From contig NZ_AMRG01000007.1 in NCBI RefSeq assembly GCF_000299895.1, positions 62,001-126,000 on the forward strand: a stretch of DNA of 64,000 bases. Reading direction: 5' to 3'. The stretch is from Idiomarina xiamenensis 10-D-4. Its GTDB lineage: Bacteria > Pseudomonadota > Gammaproteobacteria > Enterobacterales > Alteromonadaceae. The position numbers were made by a program, and so were the translations under genes. Positions 10,341 through 20,117 of this stretch are shown one piece after another. The stretch's first letter is position 1, and each line of letters opens with the position of its first letter. The notes below the pieces were generated by a model. It saw only the letters and a list, made by a program, of their open reading frames with translations. It was not told where the DNA came from and ran no database searches.

Positions 10341-11357
10341 TTACAGGTAATCGCGAATTAAATGTTCCGCAATTTGGATACTGTTAGTTGCCGCTCCCTT
10401 GCGAATATTATCGGCAACGACCCATAAGTTTAAGCCCAAAGGATGAGAAATGTCATTACGAATACGCCCCACAAAAACCGCATCTTTACCGGCCGCATCG
10501 CTGACTTGTGTCGGAAACTCTTCGCGGTGCTCGACCAATTCGACGCCCTCGGCCTGACGCAATAAATCGCGCGCATGTTCAGCATCAATGGGTTGTTGTG
10601 TCTCTAAATGTATGGCCTCAGCGTGGCCAAAAAACACCGGCACGCGGACCGCCGTGGCATTCACACGGATATTACTATCGCCCAGAATTTTTTGCGTTTC
10701 CCACACCATTTTCATTTCTTCTTTGGTGTAATCGTTATCTTGGAATACGTCGATTTGCGGAATGCAATTAAAGGCAATTTGACGGCTAAAGTTTTCTACC
10801 GTTGGCTGTTTACCGTTGAGTAACTCGGCCGTTTGTCGAGCTAACTCCTCCATCGCTTCTTTGCCTGCACCCGACACCGACTGATAAGTCGCGACGTTAA
10901 TACGGTCAATACCCACCGCGTCGTGAATAGGTTTTAGTGCTACCATCATCTGAATGGTGGAGCAATTGGGATTAGCAATGATATTACGGTTACGAAAATC
11001 GGCTAGCGCCGACGCGTTAACTTCAGGAACCACTAGCGGAATATCGGCTTCGTAACGAAACTCCGAGGTATTGTCGATAACCACGCAACCGGCTTCTGCC
11101 GCACGCGGTGCGTAAATTCTAGAGACACTACCGCCAGCCGAAAAGAATGCGATTTCAACTTGTGACCAGTCAAAATTTTCCGCATCTTCGACGGTTAACT
11201 CATCACCCTTAAAATTAACCGTGGCACCGGCAGAGCGACTACTGGCAAGCGGGAACAATTGCCCAACCGGAAACTCTCGCTCGGCTAAAATTTCCATCAT
11301 GTGTTGACCCACTAAACCGGTGGCCCCTAACACGGCGACATTAAATGAACGCGACAT
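10341..11357 (-). CDS. asd: Aspartate-semialdehyde dehydrogenase
   Basis: Asd reduces aspartyl phosphate to aspartate semialdehyde, the branch point to lysine, threonine, methionine and diaminopimelate. The 338-residue protein has the Rossmann start NVAVLGATGLVGQHM, the catalytic cysteine in NPNCSTIQ and the SVSGAGKEAMEEL segment. The presence of the cysteine separates it from Usg, the inactive paralogue found at this locus in E. coli. It lies between pdxB and fimV; the 110-base gap from pdxB shows no obvious terminator. Confidence 0.95.
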   Translation of the reverse strand: MSRSFNVAVLGATGLVGQHMMEILAEREFPVGQLFPLASSRSAGATVNFKGDELTVEDAENFDWSQVEIAFFSAGGSVSRIYAPRAAEAGCVVIDNTSEFRYEADIPLVVPEVNASALADFRNRNIIANPNCSTIQMMVALKPIHDAVGIDRINVATYQSVSGAGKEAMEELARQTAELLNGKQPTVENFSRQIAFNCIPQIDVFQDNDYTKEEMKMVWETQKILGDSNIRVNATAVRVPVFFGHAEAIHLETQQPIDAEHARDLLRQAEGVELVEHREEFPTQVSDAAGKDAVFVGRIRNDISHPLGLNLWVVADNIRKGAATNSIQIAEHLIRDYL

Positions 11358-11467
11358 GACATATCCTTACTGACTGATCATCGATAAATAAAATGCGACA
11401 GACAATAACAGTGAGCGACATAAGCCCACCTTTACTTGCTTTAGTTGACGTTTCTCGTTGCTGACGG

Positions 11468-12640
11468 TTAACCCGCTATCACAGTAAATCCGAGTTGCTG
11501 CATACGCTCTGCTACTACCGCATCACGCGTCAACACGCGGTCACACGCCAATTGTCTGCGCTGACGCGCTGCGTAATCGCGCCGCGCCTGATCAAAACTC
11601 AACGCGCGCGTACCTTGTTGTTGCCACCAGCGGTGGTCGTCACGCACGTCATAACGACTAAGTATTGCCGCCTGCAGCTGTTCTGCTGTCGGCATCTCGG
11701 GCCATTGCCACTGTCGGCTAGCCGACGCTGGCAAATAGTCTGCTAAATTAACATCGCAAGCGCGCTTCTGCCAGCGACAAAACGCCTTGTACAAGCTTAA
11801 CCCACCACCGGCTTTGCCCTCAACGCTATGCCCGGCGATATGCGGCGTGGCAATCGCTACCCGGTTCGCAAGGCATGCGTCCACATGCGGTTCAGATTCC
11901 CACACATCTAACGCCAACTTTAAGGCTGCTGGGGTCTGTTGTCGTTGCCGCAGCGCGGTATTATCAACCACCGCACCGCGACTGGCATTAATGAACAACG
12001 TGTCTGCGGCTAATTGCGCTAGCGCATCAGCATCAAATAAATGGTAAGTCGGATGTTGGCCGGATTGAGTCAACGGCACATGGCAACTGATGATATCGGC
12101 GCTGAGCACTTGTTGCCAGTCGTCATGCGCTAACAAATCTTGGCGTTTGACGCTGTCACAAAAAGCACTCTGTAATTGCGCTAACAAGGGTGGATCGTAA
12201 TAGCTCACCGTTAGCCCTAACGCTTGTAAGCGCCGCCCGCTGGCTCTGCCGGTATGACCGGCGCCAATAATAGCAACATGCTGCTGACTATCGATGATAC
12301 TGGCGCCACCCAGTGCCAATACACAACTTAACACGTATTCAGCGACCGAATCGGCGTTAGCACCCGGCGCGCTGGCAAAGGCAATGTTTCGTTGTTGTAA
12401 CGCCATTTGGTCGACATGCTCGGTGCCGATGGTCGCAGTACCGACAAAACGCAATCGCGGTGCTTGCGCTAATAGCTCGGCGTTAACCGCAGTAATCGAA
12501 CGTACCAACAAGACATCACAATCGGCCAATTGTGCAGGCGATGGTTGCCGTTGGCTGTAAGTATGAAAGGCACTGACACTATCAAGCGAGGAAAATAAGG
12601 ACTCGACCAGTGGAATGTTACTATCGGCTAAAACTTGCAT
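11468..12640 (-). CDS. pdxB: 4-phosphoerythronate dehydrogenase
   Basis: PdxB oxidises 4-phosphoerythronate in the DXP-independent branch of pyridoxal phosphate synthesis. The 390-residue D-2-hydroxyacid dehydrogenase fold shows the NAD site IIGAGHTGRASGRRL, the catalytic arginine in NASRGAVVDN, glutamate in WESEPHVD and histidine in ATPHIAGHS. The C-terminal extension (about 290-390) is the PdxB dimerisation domain. Its ribosome site AGGTGG is buried in a perfect 9-bp hairpin that ends four bases before the ATG (see that entry), which suggests translational control. Confidence 0.94.
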   Translation of the reverse strand: MQVLADSNIPLVESLFSSLDSVSAFHTYSQRQPSPAQLADCDVLLVRSITAVNAELLAQAPRLRFVGTATIGTEHVDQMALQQRNIAFASAPGANADSVAEYVLSCVLALGGASIIDSQQHVAIIGAGHTGRASGRRLQALGLTVSYYDPPLLAQLQSAFCDSVKRQDLLAHDDWQQVLSADIISCHVPLTQSGQHPTYHLFDADALAQLAADTLFINASRGAVVDNTALRQRQQTPAALKLALDVWESEPHVDACLANRVAIATPHIAGHSVEGKAGGGLSLYKAFCRWQKRACDVNLADYLPASASRQWQWPEMPTAEQLQAAILSRYDVRDDHRWWQQQGTRALSFDQARRDYAARQRRQLACDRVLTRDAVVAERMQQLGFTVIAG

Positions 12641-12644
12641 GCGC

Positions 12645-12670
12645 CACCTGAGTATTCATTAACTCAGGTG
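12645..12670 (-). promoter_or_regulatory. Hairpin covering the pdxB ribosome-binding site
   Basis: CACCTGAGT (12645-12653) and ACTCAGGTG (12662-12670) form a perfect 9-bp stem with an 8-base loop. On the minus strand the 3' arm contains AGGTG, the ribosome site of pdxB, four bases before its ATG. The same palindrome could instead be a protein operator. Seen in the sequence; function is inference. Confidence 0.5.
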
Positions 12671-12680
12671 AGCATACCTT

Positions 12681-12716
12681 AAAGCGTGGCTGGACTGTAG
12701 CCCAGCGCCACGCTTT
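12681..12716 (-). terminator. Terminator-like hairpin after fabB
   Basis: AAAGCGTGGCTGG pairs with CCAGCGCCACGCTTT, with a 2-base bulge, in the gap between the fabB stop and pdxB. On the minus strand only a short T-rich stretch follows, so termination may be partial. Confidence 0.55.
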
Positions 12717-12731
12717 TCAAGCAGAAAACGC

Positions 12732-13946
12732 TTAGCCGTTATATTTGCGTAACACTAAGGTGGCGTTGGTACCGCCAAAACCAAAGCTGTTCGACATCAC
12801 GGTGGTCAACTCGACATCTTGCGCTTCACGTACGATACGCATGCCGTCCGCTTTTTCATCAAGGTTATCGATGTTAATCGACGGCGCGACGAAGTTATTC
12901 TTCAGCATCAGTAATGAAAAAATCGCCTCGTGTACGCCGGCTGCGCCTAAAGCATGACCAGTCATCGCTTTAGTGGCGCTGATATAAGGCGTTTGCTCAG
13001 GGAATACTGCACGAATCGCCTCTAATTCTTTGACATCGCCTACCGGCGTGCTGGTACCGTGAGTATTCAAATAGTCGACCGGGCCATCAACGTCTTGCAA
13101 AGCCATTTGCATACAGCGTACCGCACCTTCGCCAGACGGCGCGACCATGTCATAACCGTCCGAAGTGGCGCCATAGCCGACAATTTCAGCATAGATTTTA
13201 GCGCCACGAGCTAACGCCGTCTCTAGCTCTTCAATGACCAAAATACCACCACCACCAGCCGGTACAAAGCCGTCACGGTCGGCATCGTAGGTACGCGATG
13301 CTTTCTCTGGCGTATCATTATACTTAGTGCTTAACGCGCCCATGGCATCAAACTCCATGCCTAGGGTCCAGTGTAGCTCTTCACCGCCACCGGCAAAGAC
13401 TCGGTCTTGTTTACCGAATTGAATCAGTTCGACGGCATGACCGATACAATGTGCTGAGGTCGCACATGCCGAGCTGATTGAGTAGTTCACACCCTTGATT
13501 TTAAAAGGCGTCGCCAGACAAGCCGAAGTGCTCGAGGCCATGCAACGAGGCACCATATACGGCCCAACTCGCTTGACACCTTTTTCGCGCAGAATATCGG
13601 CAGCGCCAACTTGATGCTCACCAGAACCGACACCGGAACCGGTCACAATACCGGTGCGAATGTTCGAGATCTCGTCTTCGCTTAAACCAGCATCTTCGAT
13701 TGCTTGCTGCATGGATAAATAAGCGTAGGCAGCGGCATCGCCCATAAAGCGCATGGCTTTACGGTCAATATGCTCTTTCGGGTCTAACTTAACGTTACCC
13801 CAGACCTGACAGCGTAAGCCCATTTCGGCAAACTGCTCGGAACGGGTAATACCTGATTTGCCGCTGCGTAACGACGCTAAGACTTCTTCTTGATTGTTAC
13901 CGATGCTCGATACGATACCGAGGCCGGTGATCACTGCACGTCTCAT
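12732..13946 (-). CDS. fabB: Beta-ketoacyl-ACP synthase I
   Basis: FabB condenses malonyl-ACP with acyl-ACP and is required for unsaturated fatty-acid synthesis. The 404-residue thiolase-fold enzyme starts [16 protein letters not shown] and has the Cys-His-His active site: cysteine in [12 protein letters not shown], histidine in [11 protein letters not shown] and histidine in [13 protein letters not shown]. Divergent from mnmC as in E. coli. On its own strand a TATAAT (plus positions 14019-14024) lies about 75 bases upstream; no clean FabR or FadR palindrome was found. Confidence 0.97.
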   Translation of the reverse strand: MRRAVITGLGIVSSIGNNQEEVLASLRSGKSGITRSEQFAEMGLRCQVWGNVKLDPKEHIDRKAMRFMGDAAAYAYLSMQQAIEDAGLSEDEISNIRTGIVTGSGVGSGEHQVGAADILREKGVKRVGPYMVPRCMASSTSACLATPFKIKGVNYSISSACATSAHCIGHAVELIQFGKQDRVFAGGGEELHWTLGMEFDAMGALSTKYNDTPEKASRTYDADRDGFVPAGGGGILVIEELETALARGAKIYAEIVGYGATSDGYDMVAPSGEGAVRCMQMALQDVDGPVDYLNTHGTSTPVGDVKELEAIRAVFPEQTPYISATKAMTGHALGAAGVHEAIFSLLMLKNNFVAPSINIDNLDEKADGMRIVREAQDVELTTVMSNSFGFGGTNATLVLRKYNG

Positions 13947-14083
13947 TCGATTATCCTGTATTGCTAATGCGCACCGTATAGTAACGAAGCGCGAAGAAAA
14001 AGTGGTCTGCTTTCCACAATTATAGCGGTCAAACTGATAAACTTGTCGGTATTTCTTCGGCTTATTTGACCTGCGTGGTAGTT

Positions 14084-15964
14084 ATGGCAAAACCTGCGTC
14101 GCCTATCGTCGACAATCTACAAGCCGCCGCCGTTCATTTTAACGAGCAAGGCGTACCGGTGTCAGACACTTTTGATGACATTTATTACTCGAACGACGAT
14201 GGATTAGCCGAAAGCAGTTACGTGTTTGTGCAGCATAATGGATTAATCGAGCGCTGGCAAAATCTGCGCGCCGAGGAATGCTTTGTCATTGCTGAAAGTG
14301 GTTTCGGGAGTGGTCTCAATTTCATTAATGCGTGGGCGCAATTTGAACAGCACGCGCCAGCTAGCGCACGCTTGCACTTTGTTAGCTTTGAAAAGTATCC
14401 ATTAACTGTGGATGCCTTACGCCAGGCGCTATCGCGATTTACTCAATTGGCACAGTACAGTCAGCAATTAGTGGCCGTGTATCCGCTCCCCGTCGCCGGT
14501 TTATTCCGCTGTCGGTTAGCTCAGGGACGGGTAACTTTAGATTTAATTTTTGGTGATTTGCTGCACACCTTACCGCGTTGGCAACAGCAAGCCAAAGCCA
14601 GTGTTGACGCATGGTTTTTAGATGGCTTTGCACCGGCTAAAAATCCCGATATGTGGCAATCCAGCCTCTACCAAGGCATGGCGGTTAGCGCCAAGCCTGA
14701 TGCCAGTTTTGCGACTTTTACCGCCGTTGGCGCCGTCAAGCGTGGCCTACAAGCAGCCGGGTTTCAGGTCGAGAAAGTACCGGGCTATGGTCGTAAACGC
14801 GAAATGCTACGGGGCCAATTAAGCAGCGCCGACAAGCCGCAACAAAAGGCTAGCAACCCCCGTACCCCGGCACCGGTAGCGGTAATTGGCGCTGGCATTG
14901 CTGGCCTTAATACCTGTTACGCGCTACAACAACGCGGTATCGAGACAATATTAATTAGCACCGCCGTTGCCGATGGCGGTTCCGGCAATCGCCAAGGCGC
15001 GGTTTATCCACAGCTGCACGCCGAAGCCACCCCGCTCAGTGATTTTTATCATGCGGCATTTCATTACGCTCAGCATTGGTATCCACAGGTGGCCGCCGAC
15101 CACTGCCATTTTGATGGCTTGTTGCAACTCGCCTTTAATCCACAACGTGAACGTCGTTATCGCGCTGTGGCGGCACGCTGCCCAGCGGCATTGGCGATTT
15201 GGCAAACAGCGGCGCAGTTACGCCAGCAGACCGGACTAGCGATTCAACAAGATGGGCTTTATCTAGCCGGTGCGGGTTGGCTAACACCTGCCGCTTTACT
15301 CAGCAGCTTACTAGCACGATTCCGCGGTCAGCACTATCAACAAACCGTTACACAACTGCAACCCTGTGGCTCGGACTGGCGCTTGAGTTTGGCGAATGGT
15401 AGCGACATCGTTGCTAGTCAGGTCGTGCTCGCTAACGCCCATGCCGCGACCGAGTTATTACAGCCACTGGCGATCGAGCTGCCGTTGCGACCCGTGCGTG
15501 GTCAGGTCACGCTGGTACGCGCATCATCAGAAGCCACAAGCGGCTTGGCAGATAACGCCAAGGTCATTTGCCATAAAGGGTATCTAACCCCAGCTTGGCA
15601 AGGCGTTCATTGCGTTGGCGCCAGCTTTGTGCGGGGTGATACTGACGTCAGCATACGCGCTAGCGAAGATCAGCAAAATATCGACAGCTTGCGCGAACAG
15701 CTACCCGATATCGCTGCGCTTGAGGTGGTTTCATCGCGGGCAGCAGTGCGCTGTAGCACGCCCGATCACTTACCGATAGTCGGGGCACTGACAGCGGCTC
15801 CCGGATTGTTTACGCTGTTAGGACTGGGCTCACATGGCCTGACCGCGGCACCGCTATGTGCCGAATTGGTGGCGGCAGCTTTATGCGGCGAACCTGCACC
15901 GCTATTACCCCAGTTAAGCGAACGTCTCGCCCCGCAGCGTTTTGCGGCTAAGCGCGGTGAGTAG
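14084..15964 (+). CDS. mnmC: Bifunctional tRNA mnm5s2U34 enzyme MnmC
   Basis: MnmC finishes the wobble modification mnm5s2U: its FAD domain removes the carboxymethyl group from cmnm5s2U and its SAM domain methylates the product. The N-terminal methyltransferase (about 1-240) has ESGFGSGLNF and WFLDGFAPAKNPDMW; the C-terminal oxidase (about 265-626) begins VAVIGAGIAGLNTCYAL, a dinucleotide-binding motif, and ends with LLGLGSHGLTAAPL. Both domains look complete. I chose the ATG at 14084; a TTG six codons earlier is possible. Divergent from fabB and convergent with yfcL, the E. coli arrangement. Confidence 0.94.
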   Translation: MAKPASPIVDNLQAAAVHFNEQGVPVSDTFDDIYYSNDDGLAESSYVFVQHNGLIERWQNLRAEECFVIAESGFGSGLNFINAWAQFEQHAPASARLHFVSFEKYPLTVDALRQALSRFTQLAQYSQQLVAVYPLPVAGLFRCRLAQGRVTLDLIFGDLLHTLPRWQQQAKASVDAWFLDGFAPAKNPDMWQSSLYQGMAVSAKPDASFATFTAVGAVKRGLQAAGFQVEKVPGYGRKREMLRGQLSSADKPQQKASNPRTPAPVAVIGAGIAGLNTCYALQQRGIETILISTAVADGGSGNRQGAVYPQLHAEATPLSDFYHAAFHYAQHWYPQVAADHCHFDGLLQLAFNPQRERRYRAVAARCPAALAIWQTAAQLRQQTGLAIQQDGLYLAGAGWLTPAALLSSLLARFRGQHYQQTVTQLQPCGSDWRLSLANGSDIVASQVVLANAHAATELLQPLAIELPLRPVRGQVTLVRASSEATSGLADNAKVICHKGYLTPAWQGVHCVGASFVRGDTDVSIRASEDQQNIDSLREQLPDIAALEVVSSRAAVRCSTPDHLPIVGALTAAPGLFTLLGLGSHGLTAAPLCAELVAAALCGEPAPLLPQLSERLAPQRFAAKRGE

Positions 15965-15986
15965 TAAAAGCTCGCGCATCGGCTGT

Positions 15987-16259
15987 TTAAGCCGCCGCGC
16001 GTGCCTGCAGACGCTGAATCAAGTTATCAATATGCGCTTGGTCGGCCGGTGTCAGTTCATGTCGGGTTTGGCTAACCGCTGCCTGTAAGGCCGGGAACAA
16101 CTTCTCGGCATCGCTTTCACCAGCCATTTCAAGTTGCGCCACGACCAAGTCGAAATGGCCGCGTAAATACCCACTGGCAAAAAGTTCGTCGTCATCGCCA
16201 TCGACCACGGCCTCATCAAAAAGCGGTTCTACTTTATCGACCAACTGCTGTAACTGCAT
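15987..16259 (-). CDS. yfcL: YfcL family protein
   Basis: Small acidic protein of 90 residues, unknown function. It is recognised by position (next to mnmC and fabB, as in E. coli) and by the YfcL pattern of an N-terminal VDKVEPLFDEAV helix, GYLRGHFDLVVAQLE, and a C-terminal helical segment. The start at 16259 has AGGA five bases upstream; the open frame continues 30 codons further but without a ribosome site. It is divergent from fldB with about 100 bases between. Confidence 0.8.
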   Translation of the reverse strand: MQLQQLVDKVEPLFDEAVVDGDDDELFASGYLRGHFDLVVAQLEMAGESDAEKLFPALQAAVSQTRHELTPADQAHIDNLIQRLQARAAA

Positions 16260-16358
16260 GTTTATCCTGCCCCAGAAACGGTATGCCTGAAAAAAATCTG
16301 GCGTTATTATACGGACGGATTTGCTACAATGCACGGACGTTACTTGCAAGGAGTCGTA

Positions 16359-16898
16359 ATGTCGTTAAAAATCGGTCTATTTTACGGTTCGACCACCTGT
16401 TACACCGAAATCGCCGCGGAACGTATTCAAGCCGCTATCGGTGACGATATTGTTTATTTGCATAATATTAAAGATGTGCCCTTAGCCGATATGCAGGCCT
16501 TTGATATCTTAATTTTGGGCATTTCAACATGGGACTTTGGCGAATTACAGGAAGATTGGGAAAGTCATTGGTCAGATATCAACGAGCTGGATTTAAACGG
16601 TAAAATCGTCGCTTTATTCGGTATGGGCGATCAACAGGGCTATACGGATTGGTTCCAAGATGCGTTAGGCATGTTACATGACGCCATTGCCGACAAAGGT
16701 TGCCAGCGCATTGGTTTTTGGCCCAATCAAGGCTATGAGTTCGCAGCATCGAAAGGGCTTACTGAAGACGGGCAACAATTTGTCGGACTCGCCTTAGACG
16801 AAGATACTCAGTATGACTTAAGTGAAGCCCGCATCGAGCAATGGACCACACAAGTTCTGGAAGAAATCGCCACCGTCCTCAGCGCTGACAGTGAATGA
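16359..16898 (+). CDS. fldB: Flavodoxin FldB
   Basis: Flavodoxins carry one or two electrons on FMN. The 179-residue protein has the FMN phosphate loop FYGSTTCYTEIAAE near the N-terminus, ILGISTWDFGELQEDW (the first ring-stacking loop) and FGMGDQQGYTDWFQDALG (the second), and FVGLALDEDTQYDLS, which is the long-chain flavodoxin insertion. The sequence follows E. coli FldB more closely than FldA. AAGGAG is five bases before the ATG. The electron partner is not evident from the neighbours. Confidence 0.93.
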   Translation: MSLKIGLFYGSTTCYTEIAAERIQAAIGDDIVYLHNIKDVPLADMQAFDILILGISTWDFGELQEDWESHWSDINELDLNGKIVALFGMGDQQGYTDWFQDALGMLHDAIADKGCQRIGFWPNQGYEFAASKGLTEDGQQFVGLALDEDTQYDLSEARIEQWTTQVLEEIATVLSADSE

Positions 16899-16910
16899 CG
16901 ACTCATGACA

Positions 16911-16932
16911 GCGGCGTGTTATTAACGCCGCT
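16911..16932. terminator. Hairpin between convergent fldB and HIT gene
   Basis: AGCGGCGT (16911-16918) pairs with ACGCCGCT (16925-16932) over a 6-base loop, 12 bases after the fldB stop. There is no clear T-run on either side, so it may be a weak shared terminator. Confidence 0.5.
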
Positions 16933-16958
16933 CGTTGCCACTATCTTACCCAGCTTAA

Positions 16959-17408
16959 CTACCCAACAGCGGCCGCCAAGCGCTGCTGCCAAGCAGCCAC
17001 TTGCTGCTCTGGTTGTAGGTAGGGTTGCGCCGCACTATGGCCCCAGACCGGTCCCGGCCAAGCCGGATCACCAGGATGCCGCAATACCACATGCAGGTGC
17101 AGTTGCCGCACCATGTTACCCAGCGCAGCAATATTCACTTTCGCTGGTGACACTGCTGACTCACCGAGTAACAGCCGTTGATGTTGCTGTAAACATTTGC
17201 TGGCATCGTTGACCTCGCGCCACAATTGCTGCTGCTGGGCGTCTGTTAACGTCGATATTTCTTCGCAGCCTTGTAGGCGTGGTATCAACAATAACCATGG
17301 ATAACGTTGGTCATTCATCAAGCGTAACTGACACAAGCGCCAGTCGACCAAATACCAGCTATCATTGGCTAAACGGTCATCTAACTCAAACTGATCAGGG
17401 TGTTGCAT
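16959..17408 (-). CDS. HIT domain protein
   Basis: HIT proteins are nucleotide hydrolases or transferases that use a histidine triad. This 149-residue protein ends its core with NMVRQLHLHVVLRHPGDPAWPGPVWG; the HLHVV segment is the triad region, although the third histidine of a canonical HxHxHxx is replaced (HLHVVLR), as in many bacterial HIT proteins of this short type. The start at 17408 has AAGGAG five bases upstream. It probably forms its own transcript, convergent with fldB. Substrate unknown. Confidence 0.85.
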   Translation of the reverse strand: MQHPDQFELDDRLANDSWYLVDWRLCQLRLMNDQRYPWLLLIPRLQGCEEISTLTDAQQQQLWREVNDASKCLQQHQRLLLGESAVSPAKVNIAALGNMVRQLHLHVVLRHPGDPAWPGPVWGHSAAQPYLQPEQQVAAWQQRLAAAVG

Positions 17409-17586
17409 GCAAGCTCCTTGAGCGCATTCAGGTTTCGGTTGCGCTTGACGGGCAATGACGAGCCTCGTTTGCTGCTTGCCCACATTTAGCGCAAAAAACA
17501 GGCAATTGATGTCATCGCTTTAGCCCCGCCCGCCGCTTTGGTATAAGCTAACCCGTTCGAATCACAGATAATAATAAAGGTTAACT

Positions 17587-19974
17587 ATGTATCGCTCACT
17601 GCTATTGGCGTTGCTGCTGTTGCTGCCTATCGGCGCGCAAGCCGCAACCGCCGAGCAATTACCCACTATCGACGACTATGTCGCGGGCATGCAGACCGAA
17701 ACCGGTTATTTTTCTTTTTACTATGACAACAACAATGACCGGGTGTTGCTTCAAGTACCCAAAAACACCACTCAGTTCATTTTACAAACCAGCTTACCTT
17801 GGGGTCTCGGCTCTAACGATATTGGCTTAGACCGCGGGCAGCTCGGCGATACGCGATTAGCCGCTTTCGAGCAACATGGTCAACGCGTGTTGCTGCGCCA
17901 GTTTAATACCGAGTTTCGCGCCAATACCGATAACGCTGCCGAACGAGCATCGATCGATCAGGCTTTTGCCGATTCGGTATTATGGGGCTTCGATGCGGTC
18001 GCGGCGAGCGATGCCTATCTACTGATCGATTATACTCCCTATCTGCTCAGTGATGTGCATGGCGTCAGTCAATCATTAGCCGCCTCGCAACAAGGTCAAT
18101 ATCGCGTCGATAGCAGCCGTTCGGCAGTCTATTTGGCGCGCAGCAAGGCCTTTCCTAAAAATACCGAGCTGGAAGCCATGTTGACCTTTGTCGGTGAAGC
18201 GAGCGGACAATACGTGCGCGATGTCGCCGCAAATGCCGACGCCATTACGCTGCATTTGCACCACTCGTTTATCGAGTTACCCGATGACAACTACAGTCCT
18301 CGCCGCTTCATGACCAATAGCGGCTTTTGGTCGGTGGGTTACCAAGACTACGCAGCGCCTTTGGGCGAGCCATTAAGGCAACAATTTATTCCACGCCATC
18401 GGTTACAAAAGAAAGACCCACTAGCCAGTACCAGCGAAGCCGTGCAGCCGATTATTTATTATCTTGATGCAGGTGTTCCTGAACCGGTCAAAGGCGCCTT
18501 GCTCGATGGCGCTAAATGGTGGAATCAAGCGTTTACCGCAATTGGTTATCGCGACGCCTTTCAAGTCAAAGTGTTACCTGCCGATGCCGACCCGATGGAT
18601 GTTCGTTACAACGTCATTCAATGGGTCCACCGAGCCACCCGCGGTTGGTCTTATGGCTCTTCGATTATCGATCCGCGCACCGGTGAGATCATTAAGGGCC
18701 ATGTCACCCTAGGCTCTTTGCGAATTCGTCAGGATATGGCCATTGCGCAAGCGTTATTGTCACCGTTTAGCTCGGCTAAGTCCGAGCAACAGTTAAAGCA
18801 GGCTATCGAACAAATGGCGTTGGCGCGTATTCGCCAGCTTTCTGCTCACGAAATTGGTCACACGCTGGGCATTGCACATAACTTTGCCGCCAGTGTCAGC
18901 GATCGTGCTTCGGTGATGGACTATCCACACCCATTGGTCAGCATTGATACCGATGGCTCGTTGTCGCTAGCACAAGCCTACGACAGTGGCATGGGGGTTT
19001 GGGATAAGCAAGTCATCGCCTACGGTTATAGCGACTTTGGCGTCATCAGCGATGAAACCGCGCTGCTAAAACGTATTTTGCGAGAAAGCAAGGCGCTGGG
19101 TCTGCAATTTATTTCTGATGCCGACGCGCGTCCACTGAGCGGTGCGCATCCAGATGCCCACCTTTGGGACAATGGCAGCGATGCCGTTACTGAGCTAGAG
19201 CGCGTGCTGGCAGTGCGCGATGTGGCTCTGGCACAGTTTGGTTTGGATACGCTACCAGCAGACCAGCCAGTCAGTCGTTTACGCCAGCTACTGGTGCCGA
19301 TTTACCTGCTACACCGCTATCAAACCGAAGCGACCGCGAAAATGTTAGGTGGTTTTGACTACAGCTACGCGGTTAAGGGTGACGACTTAAGTAAAGTCGG
19401 TGCAGTCAACGCACGTCAGCAACGCTTGGCATTACAGCAATTAAAGCAAACGCTCAGCGTCGAGGTGCTAAAACTCCCTAGCAGCATCGAAAAGCTGCTG
19501 CTACCGCATGCTTACGGAGACCGCGCTAACCGCGAAAACTTTAATGGCCGCATGGGCTTGGTGCCTGACCCGGTCAGTATGGCCGAAGTCGGCGCACAAC
19601 TGACCGCGCAGTCGGTGTTTAATAGCGCTCGCCTAAATCGCTTGGCTTGGCAACACCAGCAAGACGATGGAGTCCCCGCGCCCAGCATGGTCGCCGATAC
19701 ACTCTTAACAGTTAACGATCTGGAGCAGTCGGCGCTCAGTCAACGCATTCATTTTGTGGTGTTAAATGCGTTAGTTGAGGTGCTTGATGACAACAGCTTA
19801 GCCCCCGAAGTACGAGCCAGCTTATGGCGTTACTTAACTCAGTATCAGCAGCGTTTAAATAAAAATGATGACTATCAAGGTTATATTCAGCAACAGCTGG
19901 GCGCTTACCTAGATGGTGGAGAGTGGTCGGTGAATTATACGCCGCGCGCTATACCACCTGGCTCACCGATATAA
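17587..19974 (+). CDS. Exported zinc-dependent metalloprotease (DUF5117/DUF4953 type)
   Basis: A large secreted protease of the metzincin-like type. The 795-residue protein begins with a signal peptide (MYRSLLLALLLLLPIGAQA, then cleavage before ATAEQ). The catalytic motif HEIGHTLGIAHN supplies zinc ligands His421, His425 and His431 and the general base Glu422; VMDYPHPLV follows at the position of the Met-turn. The N-terminal half matches the DUF5117-like domain of this family, the C-terminal third is helical. It is a single gene with its own ribosome site and a strong terminator. Likely role: degradation of external proteins; specificity unknown. Confidence 0.88.
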   Translation: MYRSLLLALLLLLPIGAQAATAEQLPTIDDYVAGMQTETGYFSFYYDNNNDRVLLQVPKNTTQFILQTSLPWGLGSNDIGLDRGQLGDTRLAAFEQHGQRVLLRQFNTEFRANTDNAAERASIDQAFADSVLWGFDAVAASDAYLLIDYTPYLLSDVHGVSQSLAASQQGQYRVDSSRSAVYLARSKAFPKNTELEAMLTFVGEASGQYVRDVAANADAITLHLHHSFIELPDDNYSPRRFMTNSGFWSVGYQDYAAPLGEPLRQQFIPRHRLQKKDPLASTSEAVQPIIYYLDAGVPEPVKGALLDGAKWWNQAFTAIGYRDAFQVKVLPADADPMDVRYNVIQWVHRATRGWSYGSSIIDPRTGEIIKGHVTLGSLRIRQDMAIAQALLSPFSSAKSEQQLKQAIEQMALARIRQLSAHEIGHTLGIAHNFAASVSDRASVMDYPHPLVSIDTDGSLSLAQAYDSGMGVWDKQVIAYGYSDFGVISDETALLKRILRESKALGLQFISDADARPLSGAHPDAHLWDNGSDAVTELERVLAVRDVALAQFGLDTLPADQPVSRLRQLLVPIYLLHRYQTEATAKMLGGFDYSYAVKGDDLSKVGAVNARQQRLALQQLKQTLSVEVLKLPSSIEKLLLPHAYGDRANRENFNGRMGLVPDPVSMAEVGAQLTAQSVFNSARLNRLAWQHQQDDGVPAPSMVADTLLTVNDLEQSALSQRIHFVVLNALVEVLDDNSLAPEVRASLWRYLTQYQQRLNKNDDYQGYIQQQLGAYLDGGEWSVNYTPRAIPPGSPI

Positions 19975-19999
19975 TCGCTACGGCTCTGCTTGACCTTTT

Positions 20000-20029
20000 A
20001 GCGCCCGCTGCAATTTTGTAGCGGGCGCT
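20000..20029 (+). terminator. Terminator of the zinc metalloprotease gene
   Basis: AGCGCCCGCT (20000-20009) and AGCGGGCGCT (20020-20029) form a 10-bp stem with a 10-base loop, followed by TTTTTG. It lies 25 bases after the stop codon. Confidence 0.85.
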
Positions 20030-20117
20030 TTTTGTTGTGGATACGCCAATGCCCTACTATTGACATATCCGTCGCCAACATACAAAGTGTAGCAAAACGT
20101 ATATATTTTGGATGGTC

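Noticed and set aside
10341-11357. Usg, the inactive Asd paralogue found at this locus in E. coli
   Set aside because: The catalytic cysteine is present in NPNCSTIQ, so this is a functional-looking Asd.
14001-14018. Possible FadR or FabR operator upstream of fabB (GTGG...CCAC)
   Set aside because: Only one half resembles the FadR site TGGTC; the second half does not fit, so it was not called.
17555-17563. GTTCGAATC, resembling a tRNA T-loop
   Set aside because: No acceptor stem, anticodon arm or CCA is found around it; it is part of the leader of the metalloprotease gene.
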